NCBI GenBank assembly: GCA_022925895.1
Contig: JAKSYS010000488.1
Span: 1 to 48,912, forward strand
From: Fragilaria crotonensis
Taxonomy: Eukaryota > Bacillariophyta > Fragilariophyceae > Fragilariales > Fragilariaceae
DNA length: 48,912 nucleotides
Direction of reading: 5' to 3'
Each line of letters starts with the position of its first letter. Position 1 is the first letter of the stretch. The position numbers and the translations under genes were made by a program. Shown piece after piece: positions 23,918 to 33,923 of the stretch. The notes beneath the pieces are model-generated. The model did no database searches, was not told the origin of the DNA, and saw only the letters and a list, made by a program, of their open reading frames with translations.

Positions 23918-25130
23918 GGGGTTGCGGGAAACACCGATTTTTCAATACAGTTTCCTCAACCGCGAAAAATTCCGGCGTACAGTTCAGTACTGGTATCAGT
24001 ATAGAGTACTGAAATACAGAGTATGTATAAGAGTATAGCTACAGTATCTATAAACAACTACGAATAAAATGAAATAATATATTTGATTACGTGTGCTGCT
24101 TCCTCCGAAAACCCAGTATTGTACACTATCATACTAGAGAACACCGTTCCCGGCTTTGTAACGGCGTCTTGGATCGCGTCCATTCGAACAGCTCGTATCA
24201 TATAGCGTATGATCGTATGATACATGCACATGTGTCATACCAATGAGCATGTACGAAACCCGACGGACAAAGCCGGCAGCGTTTTTAGGGGATGCGGGAA
24301 CCGGCTGGATTTGATTCTCTGATGTCACGCTATTGCGTCAGAGAGAACTCGACACGGATTCGAGATGCATATATGAAGTTGTCCGAGTGATCCGAGAAGT
24401 TGTCCGAGTGATCCGAGAAGTTGTCCGAGAGTATCCCTAATGCATTGTGGTACTGAGTACTAGGGTGTGTAGGAGTGTCAGTAGAGTGGTCCATGTAAAA
24501 GTTATTTCATGCTCTGAAACGACTTTCGAAAAGTCAAATCGCTCTGAAAAGTTGTTTCAAGAAATGAGTGATCCGGAATTGGGATCACTTCTTTTTAATC
24601 CCTGTAGACTAATACCAGAAGCTACACAAAAATAGGGTTAAGAAGTGATCCAGTAGGACAACTCAAAAATCCTCCGGACAACTCGAAATCCTCCGGACAA
24701 CTTGAGAATTCTCTGAAAGACGCCATTTTTGTCGAGCTCCGTTTTTTGATAATAGTGCGAAACAACAAATCGATACCCGCAGCTTTTGTCTTCGCGTTTC
24801 TTACATGCTCATCCTAGGTACTATGACATATATGCATATATCATACGATCATACGCTATACGAGCTGTTCCATGGAAGCGATCAAAGACGCCGTTACGAA
24901 GCCGGGCCAACGGTGTTCTCTAGAGTAGAGTACAATGCTGGGTTTTTGGAGGAAGCAGCACACGTAATCAAATATATAATTTCATTTTATACGTAGTATA
25001 TGTATATCTATTGTTGCTTATACATACTCTGTATTTCAGTACTCTCTACTGATACCAGTACTGAACTGTACGCCGGAATCTTTCGGGGTTTCGGGAACCG
25101 TATTGAAAAATCGGTGTTTCCCGCAACCCC
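23918..25130. mobile_element. Long-inverted-repeat (foldback/MITE-like) element, about 1.2 kb
   Basis: The arms, about 23918-24262 and 24805-25130, are reverse complements at high identity. Both contain GGTTGCGGGAAACACCGATT, CGGCGTACAGTTCAGTACTG, ATTTGATTACGTGTGCTGCT and AGCGTATGATCGTATGATA. The inverted structure continues in the loop: a 21-bp direct repeat (GAAGTTGTCCGAGTGATCCG unit at 24375, 24396 and 24417) faces repeated CCGGACAACTC units at 24656-24705. The ends are GGGGTTGCGGGAAACACC and its complement. No protein is encoded and no clear target duplication was found. Confidence 0.75.
24375..24435 (+). repeat. Three tandem 21-bp units in the loop of the inverted-repeat element
   Basis: The unit GAAGTTGTCCGAGTGATCCG plus one base recurs at 24375, 24396 and 24417, the last one incomplete. 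Confidence 0.85.
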
Positions 25131-25151
25131 CTTGCTTCAAATGTGGTATTT

Positions 25152-25863
25152 GGGGTGCGGGAAACACCAACCTTTCACGATTCTTCCCGCAACCCCAAAA
25201 ATGTGCAGGTACTAGTACTTGTACTCAAGTACTCGGAGTACTGCAATATACTGGTACGTGTAGTGACATGTCGCAGCATTGCTTGCATATAATAAAAATA
25301 CAATCTTCCAGAGAGTTTTTGCATTTATTTTCTTCCGAAACACAAGCTGCAAAACCCTCGATAAAATGTATCGATACATCCATATCATATACTAGTAGTG
25401 GGTACCTCCCAATTGGTCGGACTTTTGGAATACGTGTACGGTATGGGTTGTGCACGGTTGTGTGTACTGTTTGTACAGTTCAGTACTATACGCAAGTAGT
25501 GCAGTACCCCAGAGTGGTCCTACTCCGTAACAGACGCACGCACTGACGCATGTATGCATACGTATATGCAAATCTTACCGACATCGCGTACGGAGTACTC
25601 CAGTATGCATGTATGACATTTATGCTCCGAGTATGAGACAGTATTCATTTGATCCAGTACCCCAGAGTGGTCATACTCCGTAACAGACGGACGCACGCAC
25701 TCACACACGCACACAATTAATTTATAATATAGTAGGATATAATATATATCATACGAAGTGCTCTGTCCTCGCTATTTACTACAAGTACTGTACGCTGTAC
25801 AGAACCTGATTTTCACGGGGGTTGCGGGAAAGGTCTTGAATGGTTGGTGTTTCCCGCAACCCC
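25152..25863. mobile_element. Second element sharing the GGGTTGCGGGAAACACC terminus, about 0.7 kb
   Basis: The left end GGGGTGCGGGAAACACCAAC and the right end, which on the minus strand reads GGGGTTGCGGGAAACACCAA, form terminal inverted repeats of about 45 bp. Each end is itself an imperfect palindrome (GCGGGAAACACC...TTCCCGCAACCCC). Inside, a direct repeat of about 40 bp (CAGTACCCCAGAGTGGTC) occurs at 25502 and 25655. It begins 21 bp after the previous element. No coding capacity is visible. Confidence 0.65.
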
Positions 25864-26089
25864 TTTGGGAAAGAAAACCACAATTAAGCTGCTATTAGCT
25901 TGCTGGTGACGCTACTATTGTAGAATCTCTAGTACTATTTTGTATTTGCACGCGTTCATAATCCTAGTAGGATTTGCGTGATGACAATGGCCTCAAAGCA
26001 GGTGACAGCGTTCAATGAAGCCCATGTCATTGCATGTGGCCTTGCAGTGTGTGAGCCAGATGCAAGCACCATGACAGTAGTTTCTGTTT
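25864..26089. other. Short spacer before the decayed hAT
   Basis: Nothing recognisable is present. It may include the unrecognised 5' part of the neighbouring transposase relic. Confidence 0.3.
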
Positions 26090-27700
26090 CCTGTCAATTC
26101 TGTTTACATTGTTTTGGGTTGTGAAGATATGATTGGTGCGCAACGCAAAGCGACAATGAATATTACATATTTTCATAGGCCATTTAGGGCTGCGACCGAC
26201 AGCCGACGCATGCTTTTACAGCATTTGACACATTGGCATATAAGCTGTGAGCTGACAAAGGAACAGATAATCTCTTTTTTAAATGATTGCTCCTCGCTGT
26301 TCATCGCAATAGCCTTGTTAAATCTGGTGGATCTCAGGCCACGGTGCATTACTTCACAAACAAAGGCATCATCAAAGAAATGATCCTTTTCCATCCTGAT
26401 GATTTTAACAATGATGCGAGAAAGGAATTTATTCATTGGCAATTTTTGAGAAGGTCATCAGACAGGAGGAAGTTGAGCAAGACTCCGACCTACAGATGGA
26501 TAGCTAGCTATGATTGTATGAATATCAAGAATCCCGCTCAGTTTCAGCTTGTTGTTGACTATGTCAGTCAAGGTGCATTGTTTTGTACTATGGCTTCCAG
26601 GATTGTCCAGATGACAAGAGATAGGACGGGCCTTGTATCTGTTGGCCGTGGCAGTGAAGGTAAGATAGTATCAAGTTATGTTCGGATAGCCTGCTGTGAT
26701 CTAAATTGTCTTCACAAGATCTTGGATGTGATGGCATTGCTCGACATGGATATTCACGATTGCAATGGATAGTATGTCTGCACACATGTCCACCTTGTAC
26801 TTGGACATGCGCATTCCGTTGTTGTGTACTGGAGGAGTGCTTCATTATTTCCATGTACTTGCGATTCCGATGTGCAGTCGTCATACCGGAGGAGAAGAGA
26901 TCTTTCTTCATGCATTGAAGGCTCCGGGTGTGCTGATCTGTCCTCGGTGGCGGGATATCATTATTTCGACATCAACGATGAATGGAAGATGACTGGCCGA
27001 GTGCGGGGCACTCGTTTTGAAAAAGTAGCAAAGCCCAGCTTCCTTCAACTTTGGTGCGGCCTGCTGCATCAACTTGAAATTGTTGCTTCTGCAGGCCTTG
27101 TTAAAGATCATTATGAATGAGAAGTTCAACCCTCTCCTGACCAGCCTTATGTCATACTTGCGACAACAGCAGCAGAATCTTATGAATTACGTACTACATG
27201 AAGACAACAGCAAATAAAGTTGTGGATACCACGCGACGGGAATCAATGTCAACCGTAGCGTCATGGGTCAGAAAGCATCAACGGAGTGTGGAAGAAGCCT
27301 ACACCGTCATGTACGCCATCAATGGAATGGTGGGCTTTCATTATAATTGTTGGAAAAGTATCATGTGAACCAAGCTACACATTCAGGAGTCTTGAATGAT
27401 TAACAATCCTTGTTTTGCAGTAACGTGAAGGATTATTGCAGCTGCACGCAAGATGTGTGTCTTGCTTGTTTTCAGGCAACGGGACCTTATCTGAAGAAGC
27501 TTCTAATGCTGTTGACTTAAAACATTGGCGTTGCTTGTCCAAGGAGAGGAACAATCTACAAGTTCTGTGATGTCAAGAATGTAGTGTAGGAAGACTTAGG
27601 TAACTATGTAATCACTGAAATTGGTGAGGTGGGTCTCGAGGCTATGACGCCAATTGTCAGAAACAGCCATCATCGCAGCTTGCAGTCTTGAACTCATCGC
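26090..27700 (+). pseudogene. Decayed hAT-like transposase
   Basis: Coding-like sequence is spread over all three plus-strand frames with several stops. The longest piece (26287-26772) contains DDFNNDARKEFIHWQFLRR, TPTYRWIASYDCMNIKNP and RTGLVSVGRGSEGKIVSSYV. The next piece (26765-26992) has MSTLYLDMRIPLLCTGGVLH and HTGGEEIFLHALKA. A third (to 27117) has RFEKVAKPSFLQLWCGLLHQ followed by LEIV, resembling the central C.xHxLxLV region of hAT transposases. Further on, DTTRRESMSTVASWVRKHQR matches the usual TRW-S-M region. I assign hAT from this order of motifs, with moderate confidence. It appears related to the C-terminal relic at 40455-40655. Its ends were not found. Confidence 0.55.
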
Positions 27701-28241
27701 AAAGATTGCGGGTATTGACAGCTTACTGTCGTACTGTTCAAGGCACTCTCATGTACTGGCATTGAGGCTCAACAAGGATACAATTCAAATTCCTACGTGT
27801 TACTTGTTTTGCTACGTCAGTACAAGTACCTCTGACGCCACCCTAATTTGAAGGGGATTTCAAAAATTAAATGAGGGTTTTGTTTTTTGTACTCATTTTA
27901 GAAAAAAACCTCAAATAGTGAAGCTTTGTTCCACACAGTTGCAAATATACTTAGACACTACTTGTACCTGGCCTACAGACTACACAGTACATGACATATT
28001 CGGAGATCGGAGAGTACAAGTACCAGAGTACTGGTATGGTTCTACTGCTACGGAGCTGCAGTATATTTTTCTACTTACTGCGCAAGTACGTATTACTTAC
28101 TGCCATCGAGCACAACTATACTGGTATGGTATACTGCAGTATCCAGTATACTTATGTACCAGTATATTTTTCCCAAAGCCTGGTTCGTACCAGGTAACCA
28201 GGTACGTACTACCATGAAAACATTTCTTACGAATGGTTTCT
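27701..28241. other. Intergenic DNA, GTAC-rich, at the Copia insertion site
   Basis: No gene is supported. The stretch from 27990 to 28210 contains many GTAC-centred palindromes (for example GTACCAGGTAACCAGGTAC). The Copia element inserted directly at its right edge. Confidence 0.45.
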
Positions 28242-28889
28242 AGTAGTGATAGATTCTGCGTGCGAGCGCGGAGTGGAGGCCAGACCATGGTTAAATCGGG
28301 CGCACGCCAGACCGGGGTCGCAGGCAGGTGGTGACGTCACGGTGACGGTATCGGTCGCTACAGTACGAACGTTGGCCGGTGTTACGGTTTCAGGACTACT
28401 GGATGCTACGCTAGCGGCAGAGGAAGCGGGAGTGCTAGTAGCAAACGCGACGGTATACGCGTGGGAGTCTACTGGACGGGTATACTGAGCTACGGTATGA
28501 CTAGGCGTAACTACAGTACATGTAGACGTAGACACAGTGCTAGTAGGCGAAGCAACTGTGCTAGTATCTGTAGGTACGATGCAAGTAGATGGTGCTACGT
28601 TGCGCGTAGGTGACACTACAGTATGTGGACGTGGGTGGAGTCCTACGGTGACGTCGGTAGCCAAGTGGGTACTAGTACACTGGCTATCGCTACAGGGGGT
28701 CCGATCCGTGACGACGGCGGGTAAAATGTCGTCATGGTCGGTTACGCTGCTACGAAAATTGTACATTGTGAAAATTGGGGGCCGGCTAAATATATTTACA
28801 GTGGTAGACAAATTTGTGAGAAAATCGTTGATCACAAGTGAGTGATCAACTTCGTTTGATGAGTGTTTCTGAGGAACACTCAGGAACAC
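28227..28889 (-). CDS. LTR-contained open frame, Thr/Ser-Val repeat protein, unknown
   Basis: A 220-codon frame runs in the element's sense direction across most of the 3' LTR. After an ordinary N-terminal part (MFLSVPQKHSSNEVDHSLV; a second Met opens MYNFRSS just downstream of the TATA-like site) it becomes a low-complexity repeat of Thr/Ser/Val/Pro such as SPTSTVSTSTCTVV. It ends in host DNA just past the LTR edge. The same frame in the 5' LTR is shifted by one extra G and then reads through the primer-binding site into the leader, to 36787. It may be a chance product of a GTAG-rich minisatellite or an accessory protein. Confidence 0.35.
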   Translation of the reverse strand: MFLSVPQKHSSNEVDHSLVINDFLTNLSTTVNIFSRPPIFTMYNFRSSVTDHDDILPAVVTDRTPCSDSQCTSTHLATDVTVGLHPRPHTVVSPTRNVAPSTCIVPTDTSTVASPTSTVSTSTCTVVTPSHTVAQYTRPVDSHAYTVAFATSTPASSAASVASSSPETVTPANVRTVATDTVTVTSPPACDPGLACARFNHGLASTPRSHAESITTRNHS

Positions 28890-29150
28890 AAATGAAACGG
28901 TGCACGTCTGAAGAGTGCACGTCTGAAAAGGTGTACGTCTGAAGAGGTCGTACGAGGCCGAGCGTTGGGCGAGAAAATGGTCGTTTATGCAACGAACGAC
29001 ATGAAAACGATCGTTACAATTTCCGAGTGGGATATGATTCCCGTACGACAGTAACGATACGACGTATACTGTTTACTAGCCTAATGTGAAGTGTCGTACT
29101 GAATAATGTAGATAGTAAAAATACGTAGGAGCGGTACTAAAAGTCTGTCA
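28247..29150 (-). repeat. 3' LTR of the Copia element
   Basis: It is 904 bp and about 99.5% identical to the other LTR; I count four substitutions and two one-base indels (in a G5/G6 run and an A4/A5 run). It carries the same GTGACGTCAC palindrome at 28331-28340. Its sense strand contains an unbroken 220-codon frame (28227-28889), which the extra G disrupts in the 5' LTR. Confidence 0.95.
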
Positions 29151-29778
29151 CCCCTCTTGAATCAGATCTCCGTAGAAATTGGTGATGGAGAAAGTAGGTG
29201 ATCAGGGAGTTTGCAAAGATTTTGTCAAGGTGAGGATCAATCTTGGAGGATGTCTGAGTTTTGGTTAGGATGTCAGCAAGTTGAGAGTCACAAGGGATCC
29301 AATAGAGTTGATGAGTACCATCTTGTTGGCCTTGGCGGACAAAGTGAAAGCGTCTTTCAATGTGGCGAGTTTTGCGAGTTAGTTTGCCATTCTTGGCAAT
29401 TTGAACAGTTGCTTCATTGTCAATCATAAGGACAGATGGGATTGTAGGTAAGCGTTGGGATGATTCGCGCCATTGTTTAGTGCCAAGGTATGTCATATCA
29501 TATAAGAGCATTCTGATGTGGGCAGTAGCCATAGTTGCAGAGCAGGCTGCCATGTATTCAGCTTCAGAGGTTGACATTGCAATTGGGGTAGGCATTGTTG
29601 AGTTGGCTTCAATGAGAGCACCATTGTGAAAGATCATGTATCCAACAGTTGATCTGCCAGTGTCAGGGCAATCTTGCCAGCTGGCATCAGAGAAGACAGT
29701 CAGGTCAGAGTATGGAATGCTGTGTTGGGCACAGATACTATAGATTGGGTTAGAGGTGCCATCAGGATAGAATTTCAA
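29137..29778 (-). CDS. Copia RNase H
   Basis: The 213-codon frame has DLTVFSDASWQDCPDTGRST (catalytic Asp in a Copia-type SDASW context), PIAMSTSEAEYMAACSATM, MIDNEATVQIAKNGKLTRKT and KTRHIERRFHFVRQ. These are the classical Copia RNase H landmarks. It ends just inside the 3' LTR. Confidence 0.9.
   Translation of the reverse strand: MKFYPDGTSNPIYSICAQHSIPYSDLTVFSDASWQDCPDTGRSTVGYMIFHNGALIEANSTMPTPIAMSTSEAEYMAACSATMATAHIRMLLYDMTYLGTKQWRESSQRLPTIPSVLMIDNEATVQIAKNGKLTRKTRHIERRFHFVRQGQQDGTHQLYWIPCDSQLADILTKTQTSSKIDPHLDKIFANSLITYFLHHQFLRRSDSRGVTDF
29151..29158 (-). promoter_or_regulatory. Polypurine tract of the Copia element
   Basis: AAGAGGGG in element orientation lies directly before the 3' LTR (TGACAGAC), as expected for the plus-strand primer. 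The RNase H frame runs through it into the LTR. Confidence 0.8.
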
Positions 29779-30484
29779 AGCATAGCTGGGTCGGCGTCTG
29801 AGATAGCCAAATAACCAGATAAGGGCGCGGAAGTCAAGTTCACCGGGGCAGATGCAGGCTTTTGCAAGTTTGCAGACTGCAAAAGGATATCGGCTCGTGT
29901 GTTATATGCTAGATAAAGTAGGGTGCATACGGCTGAGCGAGGGAGGCGGGAATGTCTTTTCTCAATTATAGACTTGTCATGATCGGTGACAGGGCGGTTA
30001 TCTTTGGTGAAGACGTAATCGGGTGGGAAGGGAGTTTCGCGTTCAGGGAATTCGGAATCTGGGTCATAACGTTGGAGAGCGTTTAAGACATAACGGTGTT
30101 GGTCTAGAGTGTAAGTGGAATCTTTGTGGCGGTGGATGCGCATTTGCAGGAACCATTGTGCAGGACCAAGGAATTTCACGTCAAAGCGGTTGCGGACGGA
30201 ATCTTCGAAAGATTTTCGATGGAATCATTGCTTCCAACATAAAGCATGTCATCGACGAAGAATAGGAGGCGAAGCCATTGGTTGTGTTTGTCATAGTAAA
30301 CAAAATAGGATGGTTCTGCTTGGGATTGAATGAATCCTTGAGAGTAAAGCCATTCAGAGAATTCAATGTTCCAATATTTGCCTGAGTAGACAAGACCATA
30401 GATTCCTTTGTCAAGAAGAAGTGGGACTCCAAAGTATTTGGCATATTCTGGGAAGTGGTAAGCAAGGTAAAGTGGCAGGATCAC
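29775..30484 (-). pseudogene. Copia reverse transcriptase palm region, broken
   Basis: Two frames cover it. The first (30176-30484) has KGIYGLVYSGKYWNIEFSEW and the polymerase box LLFFVDDMLYVGSND, in which FVDD is the catalytic motif. The second (29775-30179) has KFLGPAQWFLQMRIHRHKDS and TYTLDQHRYVLNALQRY. Both are typical Copia phrases. Confidence 0.8.
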
Positions 30485-30656
30485 AAAGTGACGTCCAATA
30501 ACTTTGGCTTGAAGATAGGCTCAATGAAGTCAGCACCTTTAAGGATGCGGCGGAAAGCACAGGTTTTGGATATGAGGAGCTTGACCCTCTTGAAGATGCA
30601 CAGGGTGACCATGTGTCTTCAAAGGTTGAGGGATCTCAATTGGGATAGTGTTAGAT

Positions 30657-31541
30657 TTATTTACTTTCTTGGTGTTTTCTCTCTTTGTTTGAGTAGTTGT
30701 TGCTGGTACTTTGCTTTAGTTTTCTTGATTCTTCTCTTTTCCATGTCGCCGGTGCAACAAGGCGGGCTTTGAGTTTGTCAAGTTTGCCAGATGCTGTTTG
30801 CTTTGCTTTGAGCACAAGTTTAACTGGGATAATCAATTCATCTACATGGGGTTTCTGGCCAAGGATGAAGGTACCATGATCAATGAGGTTCTTGATTTCC
30901 ATTTTGATTGCATGAAGCCAGGCAGAGCGGATGTCATCATCAAGTTTGAGGACAGCTTGAAAGGATTGGGGTTCTGGCAAGTATTTATCAACAGGATCAT
31001 CATTTTCTGTGGATGTGTCAGCAGAGGCATCAAGGGTAAGCATGGCAGTGTGGATAGGGTCAATGGATGGTAGTGATTCAGCACATTCTTGGAAGTAAAG
31101 TGTCATCTCTTTCTGAAGGGGTGTGTGTCTCTTCTGGTGATGAGTGAGGTTGAGCAATTGAGGTGCAGGTGGTGTTGGACCAGGTTGTAGATCATCATCA
31201 TCAGTGTCATCATCATTGTTAATAGTCTCAATGGGAAGGGGATGCTTATCATTGTTAGTGGGTTCTTCAATGAAGGAAGAGGGATTGATTCCAAGGTTGG
31301 CAACAGATCCAGTTTGGTGAATGATGGTGGGTTCTGAATTCTCAACATTTTCAAGTCCATTAGGGTCCATGTGGGAGCGGATGGGAATGGCTCCAGCAAA
31401 GGGTTTGGAGTCAAAAGCAAGGGCAGAGCTGAAATCTTCATCAAAATAAGCGTCACGGGTTGTGATAATTCGTTGAGGATGGTCTGGGGGAATAGACAAG
31501 CCAGCCAGCAGAGTTTTCAGGGAATCCAATAAAAGTTCCAC
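30657..31541 (-). CDS. Copia linker and start of reverse transcriptase
   Basis: The first two thirds are a variable acidic linker (NNDDDTDDDDLQPGPTPP). The end is the recognisable start of the Copia reverse transcriptase (AWLHAIKMEIKNLIDHGTFI, then PVKLVLKAKQTASGKLDKLK). The frame is lost at about 30720, where the conserved palm region should begin. Confidence 0.75.
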   Translation of the reverse strand: MELLLDSLKTLLAGLSIPPDHPQRIITTRDAYFDEDFSSALAFDSKPFAGAIPIRSHMDPNGLENVENSEPTIIHQTGSVANLGINPSSFIEEPTNNDKHPLPIETINNDDDTDDDDLQPGPTPPAPQLLNLTHHQKRHTPLQKEMTLYFQECAESLPSIDPIHTAMLTLDASADTSTENDDPVDKYLPEPQSFQAVLKLDDDIRSAWLHAIKMEIKNLIDHGTFILGQKPHVDELIIPVKLVLKAKQTASGKLDKLKARLVAPATWKREESRKLKQSTSNNYSNKERKHQESK

Positions 31542-31854
31542 GGGATGCGCGTTGGAGTTGTTGTTTATAAGTGATTAACTTGTTCCGAAAGGTCGGTTCG
31601 TAACGTTTGAAATAGGCTGGGCATCCAAATACGCGGAAGTTGATGAGGCTGGGTTTTCGGCCATAACTATAGTGGAAGGGAGTTGTAGGATTTCCATCTT
31701 GATCAGTAACATTCTTTGCAGGGCAAGCATTGACAATTTGGACTGCATAGGCATGAGCATGGTGAAAGAAGGCACCTCCAAGTCTGGCAGTGTTGAGCAG
31801 AGTGTTTGCAATGTTGTGGACTTCTCTCCATTTGGCTTCACAAATTCCATTCAT
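31453..31854 (-). CDS. Copia integrase C-terminal part
   Basis: It continues the integrase in a different register. The upstream extension of this frame gives PEHQEMNGICEAKWREVHN, which corresponds to the conserved Q-x-NG-x-x-E motif with the third catalytic Glu. It is followed by ANTLLNTARLGGAFFHHAHA and the typical PFHYSYGRKPSLINFRVFGC segment. The change of register is compatible with one base missing shortly upstream. Confidence 0.8.
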   Translation of the reverse strand: MNGICEAKWREVHNIANTLLNTARLGGAFFHHAHAYAVQIVNACPAKNVTDQDGNPTTPFHYSYGRKPSLINFRVFGCPAYFKRYEPTFRNKLITYKQQLQRASRGTFIGFPENSAGWLVYSPRPSSTNYHNP

Positions 31855-33221
31855 TTCTTGATGTTCAGGGCTGCAGCTTCAACTTTGATTCCAAGATTGG
31901 TGCAAGTTGAGATGAATTTGGCAGAAGTAAATGCTGTTCCAGCATCAGTGCGGATAAAGCGGACAGATTGGGTGCGGCCAAGAAGTTCTGATTGTGTGAG
32001 CCAAGATTGCAGTGCAGTGAGAATGGATAAAGTACTTTCAGTGGGTAGTCCAATCCAACCAGTTAGTTTGCCAGGAGTTGTCACAATGAAAAGGTAAGCA
32101 GAGTAGTTAGTGCTAGTTGTCAGGCCAAAGCGGAATGGGTTTCTTAGAAGGTCAAGGTGAAGTTGATGGAATGGTTCTGAACCTTGGCGGAGTGGGACTT
32201 TGCTTCTGGCGCGTTTTTGGCTGATTGAAATTCTGATTGGCCAAGTTTGAGTGTCAGTGGCTGGTGACAAAATGTGATCATTCCAAACATGGTGAAGGGA
32301 TCCAGTCATAAGATTGCGGAAATTACGATGTGCAAGGCGACGGGATGTGATCTCAAGTGGCAAGGTTGCAGTGGGTTGGTCTGGGTTTGAATTGGTTGAA
32401 GTGTCCAAGTGTTGCTCAAAAGTGATGGCAGGTGAGTTTGGAGTGTCATCAGAAGTTGTGTTAGGTTGGGAAGTCATGGAGAAAGCTTGTTCAGAGGGTA
32501 GCTCTTGAAGGATGGTTGGCCATGTGTATGTTGAGTTGTTGGGAAAGCGGATTGTGGTTGCTCTGTTCTGGATGATGACTGTGAAGTTTTGGGTGGCAGA
32601 GATGGCAGTCAGGGAAAGCAGACGGTGGCTAAGACCTTCAATGTAGTAAACATCAGCAAGACCAAGGATAGCTTTCTGTCCTTCTGTGGTTGTAAAGAAA
32701 CAGTCAGTTGTGCCTTTGAAAGTGGATATCTTGGTGGTTCCATCAGCAAGGGAAACAGGTACATGGCAGGGTTCAACATCATGGAGATCACTGAAAACAG
32801 GAGTGTAGTGACTTGTGGCACCACTGTCAGGGAGCCAATTATCAAGATCTGGTGGTCCAAAGCGCTGATATGTAGACATGGGATCATCTGGGAAATATTC
32901 AATTGCATCAGTGCTGGGAGGTGAGTGTGACATGGAGGGTACAAAATCATTGTCAGTCAGTGATGGGTTGATTTCCATTTGGGGCAAGTTGGTATCAGGC
33001 CAGATTGTTGGTGGTCCATTGTTAAAGACAGGGTTGGTGTGTGATGAAGCAAGGAAGGCTTGATGGTAATGAGTTGTTTCAGCATGAGGTGAAGATGAAT
33101 CAGTGACAAAATAAGCTCTGTGATTTCTAGGAGCAGTGTTCTCATTATTGGTTGGTGATCTTGGGTTTTGCCTTGGTAGATAAGGACTTTGGTTGGCAAG
33201 GGTGTTTGAGGTAGGACACAT
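31851..33221 (-). CDS. Copia protease and integrase (N-terminal part)
   Basis: The aspartic protease active site is visible as NWLPDSGATSHYT at about residue 130, in the usual Copia context. It is followed by the GAG-pre-integrase segment (RRLAHRNFRNLMTGSL) and the integrase core: FHQLHLDLLRNPF (first Asp), LFIVTTPGKLTGWIGLPTES, and VRFIRTDAGTAFTSAKF (second Asp). The frame runs out at 31851 just before the region holding the third acidic residue, which continues in another frame. Confidence 0.85.
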   Translation of the reverse strand: MCPTSNTLANQSPYLPRQNPRSPTNNENTAPRNHRAYFVTDSSSPHAETTHYHQAFLASSHTNPVFNNGPPTIWPDTNLPQMEINPSLTDNDFVPSMSHSPPSTDAIEYFPDDPMSTYQRFGPPDLDNWLPDSGATSHYTPVFSDLHDVEPCHVPVSLADGTTKISTFKGTTDCFFTTTEGQKAILGLADVYYIEGLSHRLLSLTAISATQNFTVIIQNRATTIRFPNNSTYTWPTILQELPSEQAFSMTSQPNTTSDDTPNSPAITFEQHLDTSTNSNPDQPTATLPLEITSRRLAHRNFRNLMTGSLHHVWNDHILSPATDTQTWPIRISISQKRARSKVPLRQGSEPFHQLHLDLLRNPFRFGLTTSTNYSAYLFIVTTPGKLTGWIGLPTESTLSILTALQSWLTQSELLGRTQSVRFIRTDAGTAFTSAKFISTCTNLGIKVEAAALNIKK

Positions 33222-33809
33222 TGAGGGTCAGTGACATTGATGTTGGAAACAACTCTGAACATGGTGTATTCATGATCTGGTAGGAAATCAATGGAATGGT
33301 TGATGGTATCTGTCTTGATGGGGTCAAAGTAAGACTTAAGGGTTGCATAATCACAGTTTCCAATTGGGATGGTGAAGTTCTGAAGATCATTGGAAGTGAG
33401 CGGACGGCAGATGACAAATTGACGGCGGCAATAGCAGTGGCTTTTGAGTGCATGATTGATAACTGTTCAGGTGTGGGTAATGTGGCCATTGGGAAGGCTG
33501 AGCAATTGTGATTCATGAGAAGATCAACAGGAGGGAAGGGAACCAATGTAGATGTTTGAGGGTTGCAAGTAAGTCATCTCCAGTTGTGAGTTTGGCAGTC
33601 AAAGTTGCATGTTGGCGGAGTGTTGCTGAGATTAAGACACGGGCAACATGGGAAGCAGATGGAGATATTCCAGTTGTAGGTTCTCCAAAACCGTTGACAA
33701 GCGGTGAATGAGTGAATGCAATGAGGGATGCAGAGTCCAAATGTGCAGGGGTTTGAATATGGGAAGTCCTGGTGCTGTCCAAAGTGGTATCATAGGGACT
33801 GGGAGTCAA
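33145..33809 (-). pseudogene. Copia gag-pol junction, broken frames
   Basis: Two overlapping frames (33513-33809 and 33145-33546) are Ser/Thr-rich, with phrases such as HATLTAKLTTGDDLLATL. A third frame (33221 downward) starts within this region and carries the protease. The coding register therefore changes here at least once. Confidence 0.5.
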
Positions 33810-33923
33810 TTGCTGATCTTGAAAGAATTTGATAATGAATCGCGGGACATCTCTGAAGTTACTTCGGTTCGGGAAAAGTCGAGAGGTCGCAAAGTTGGGA
33901 TATTGCGAATGATATCAGCAAGT

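Noticed and set aside
28246-28845. Plus-strand frames in the LTR (also 36977-37456)
   Set aside because: Antisense to the LTR sense frame; low-complexity Val/Gly/Thr composition.
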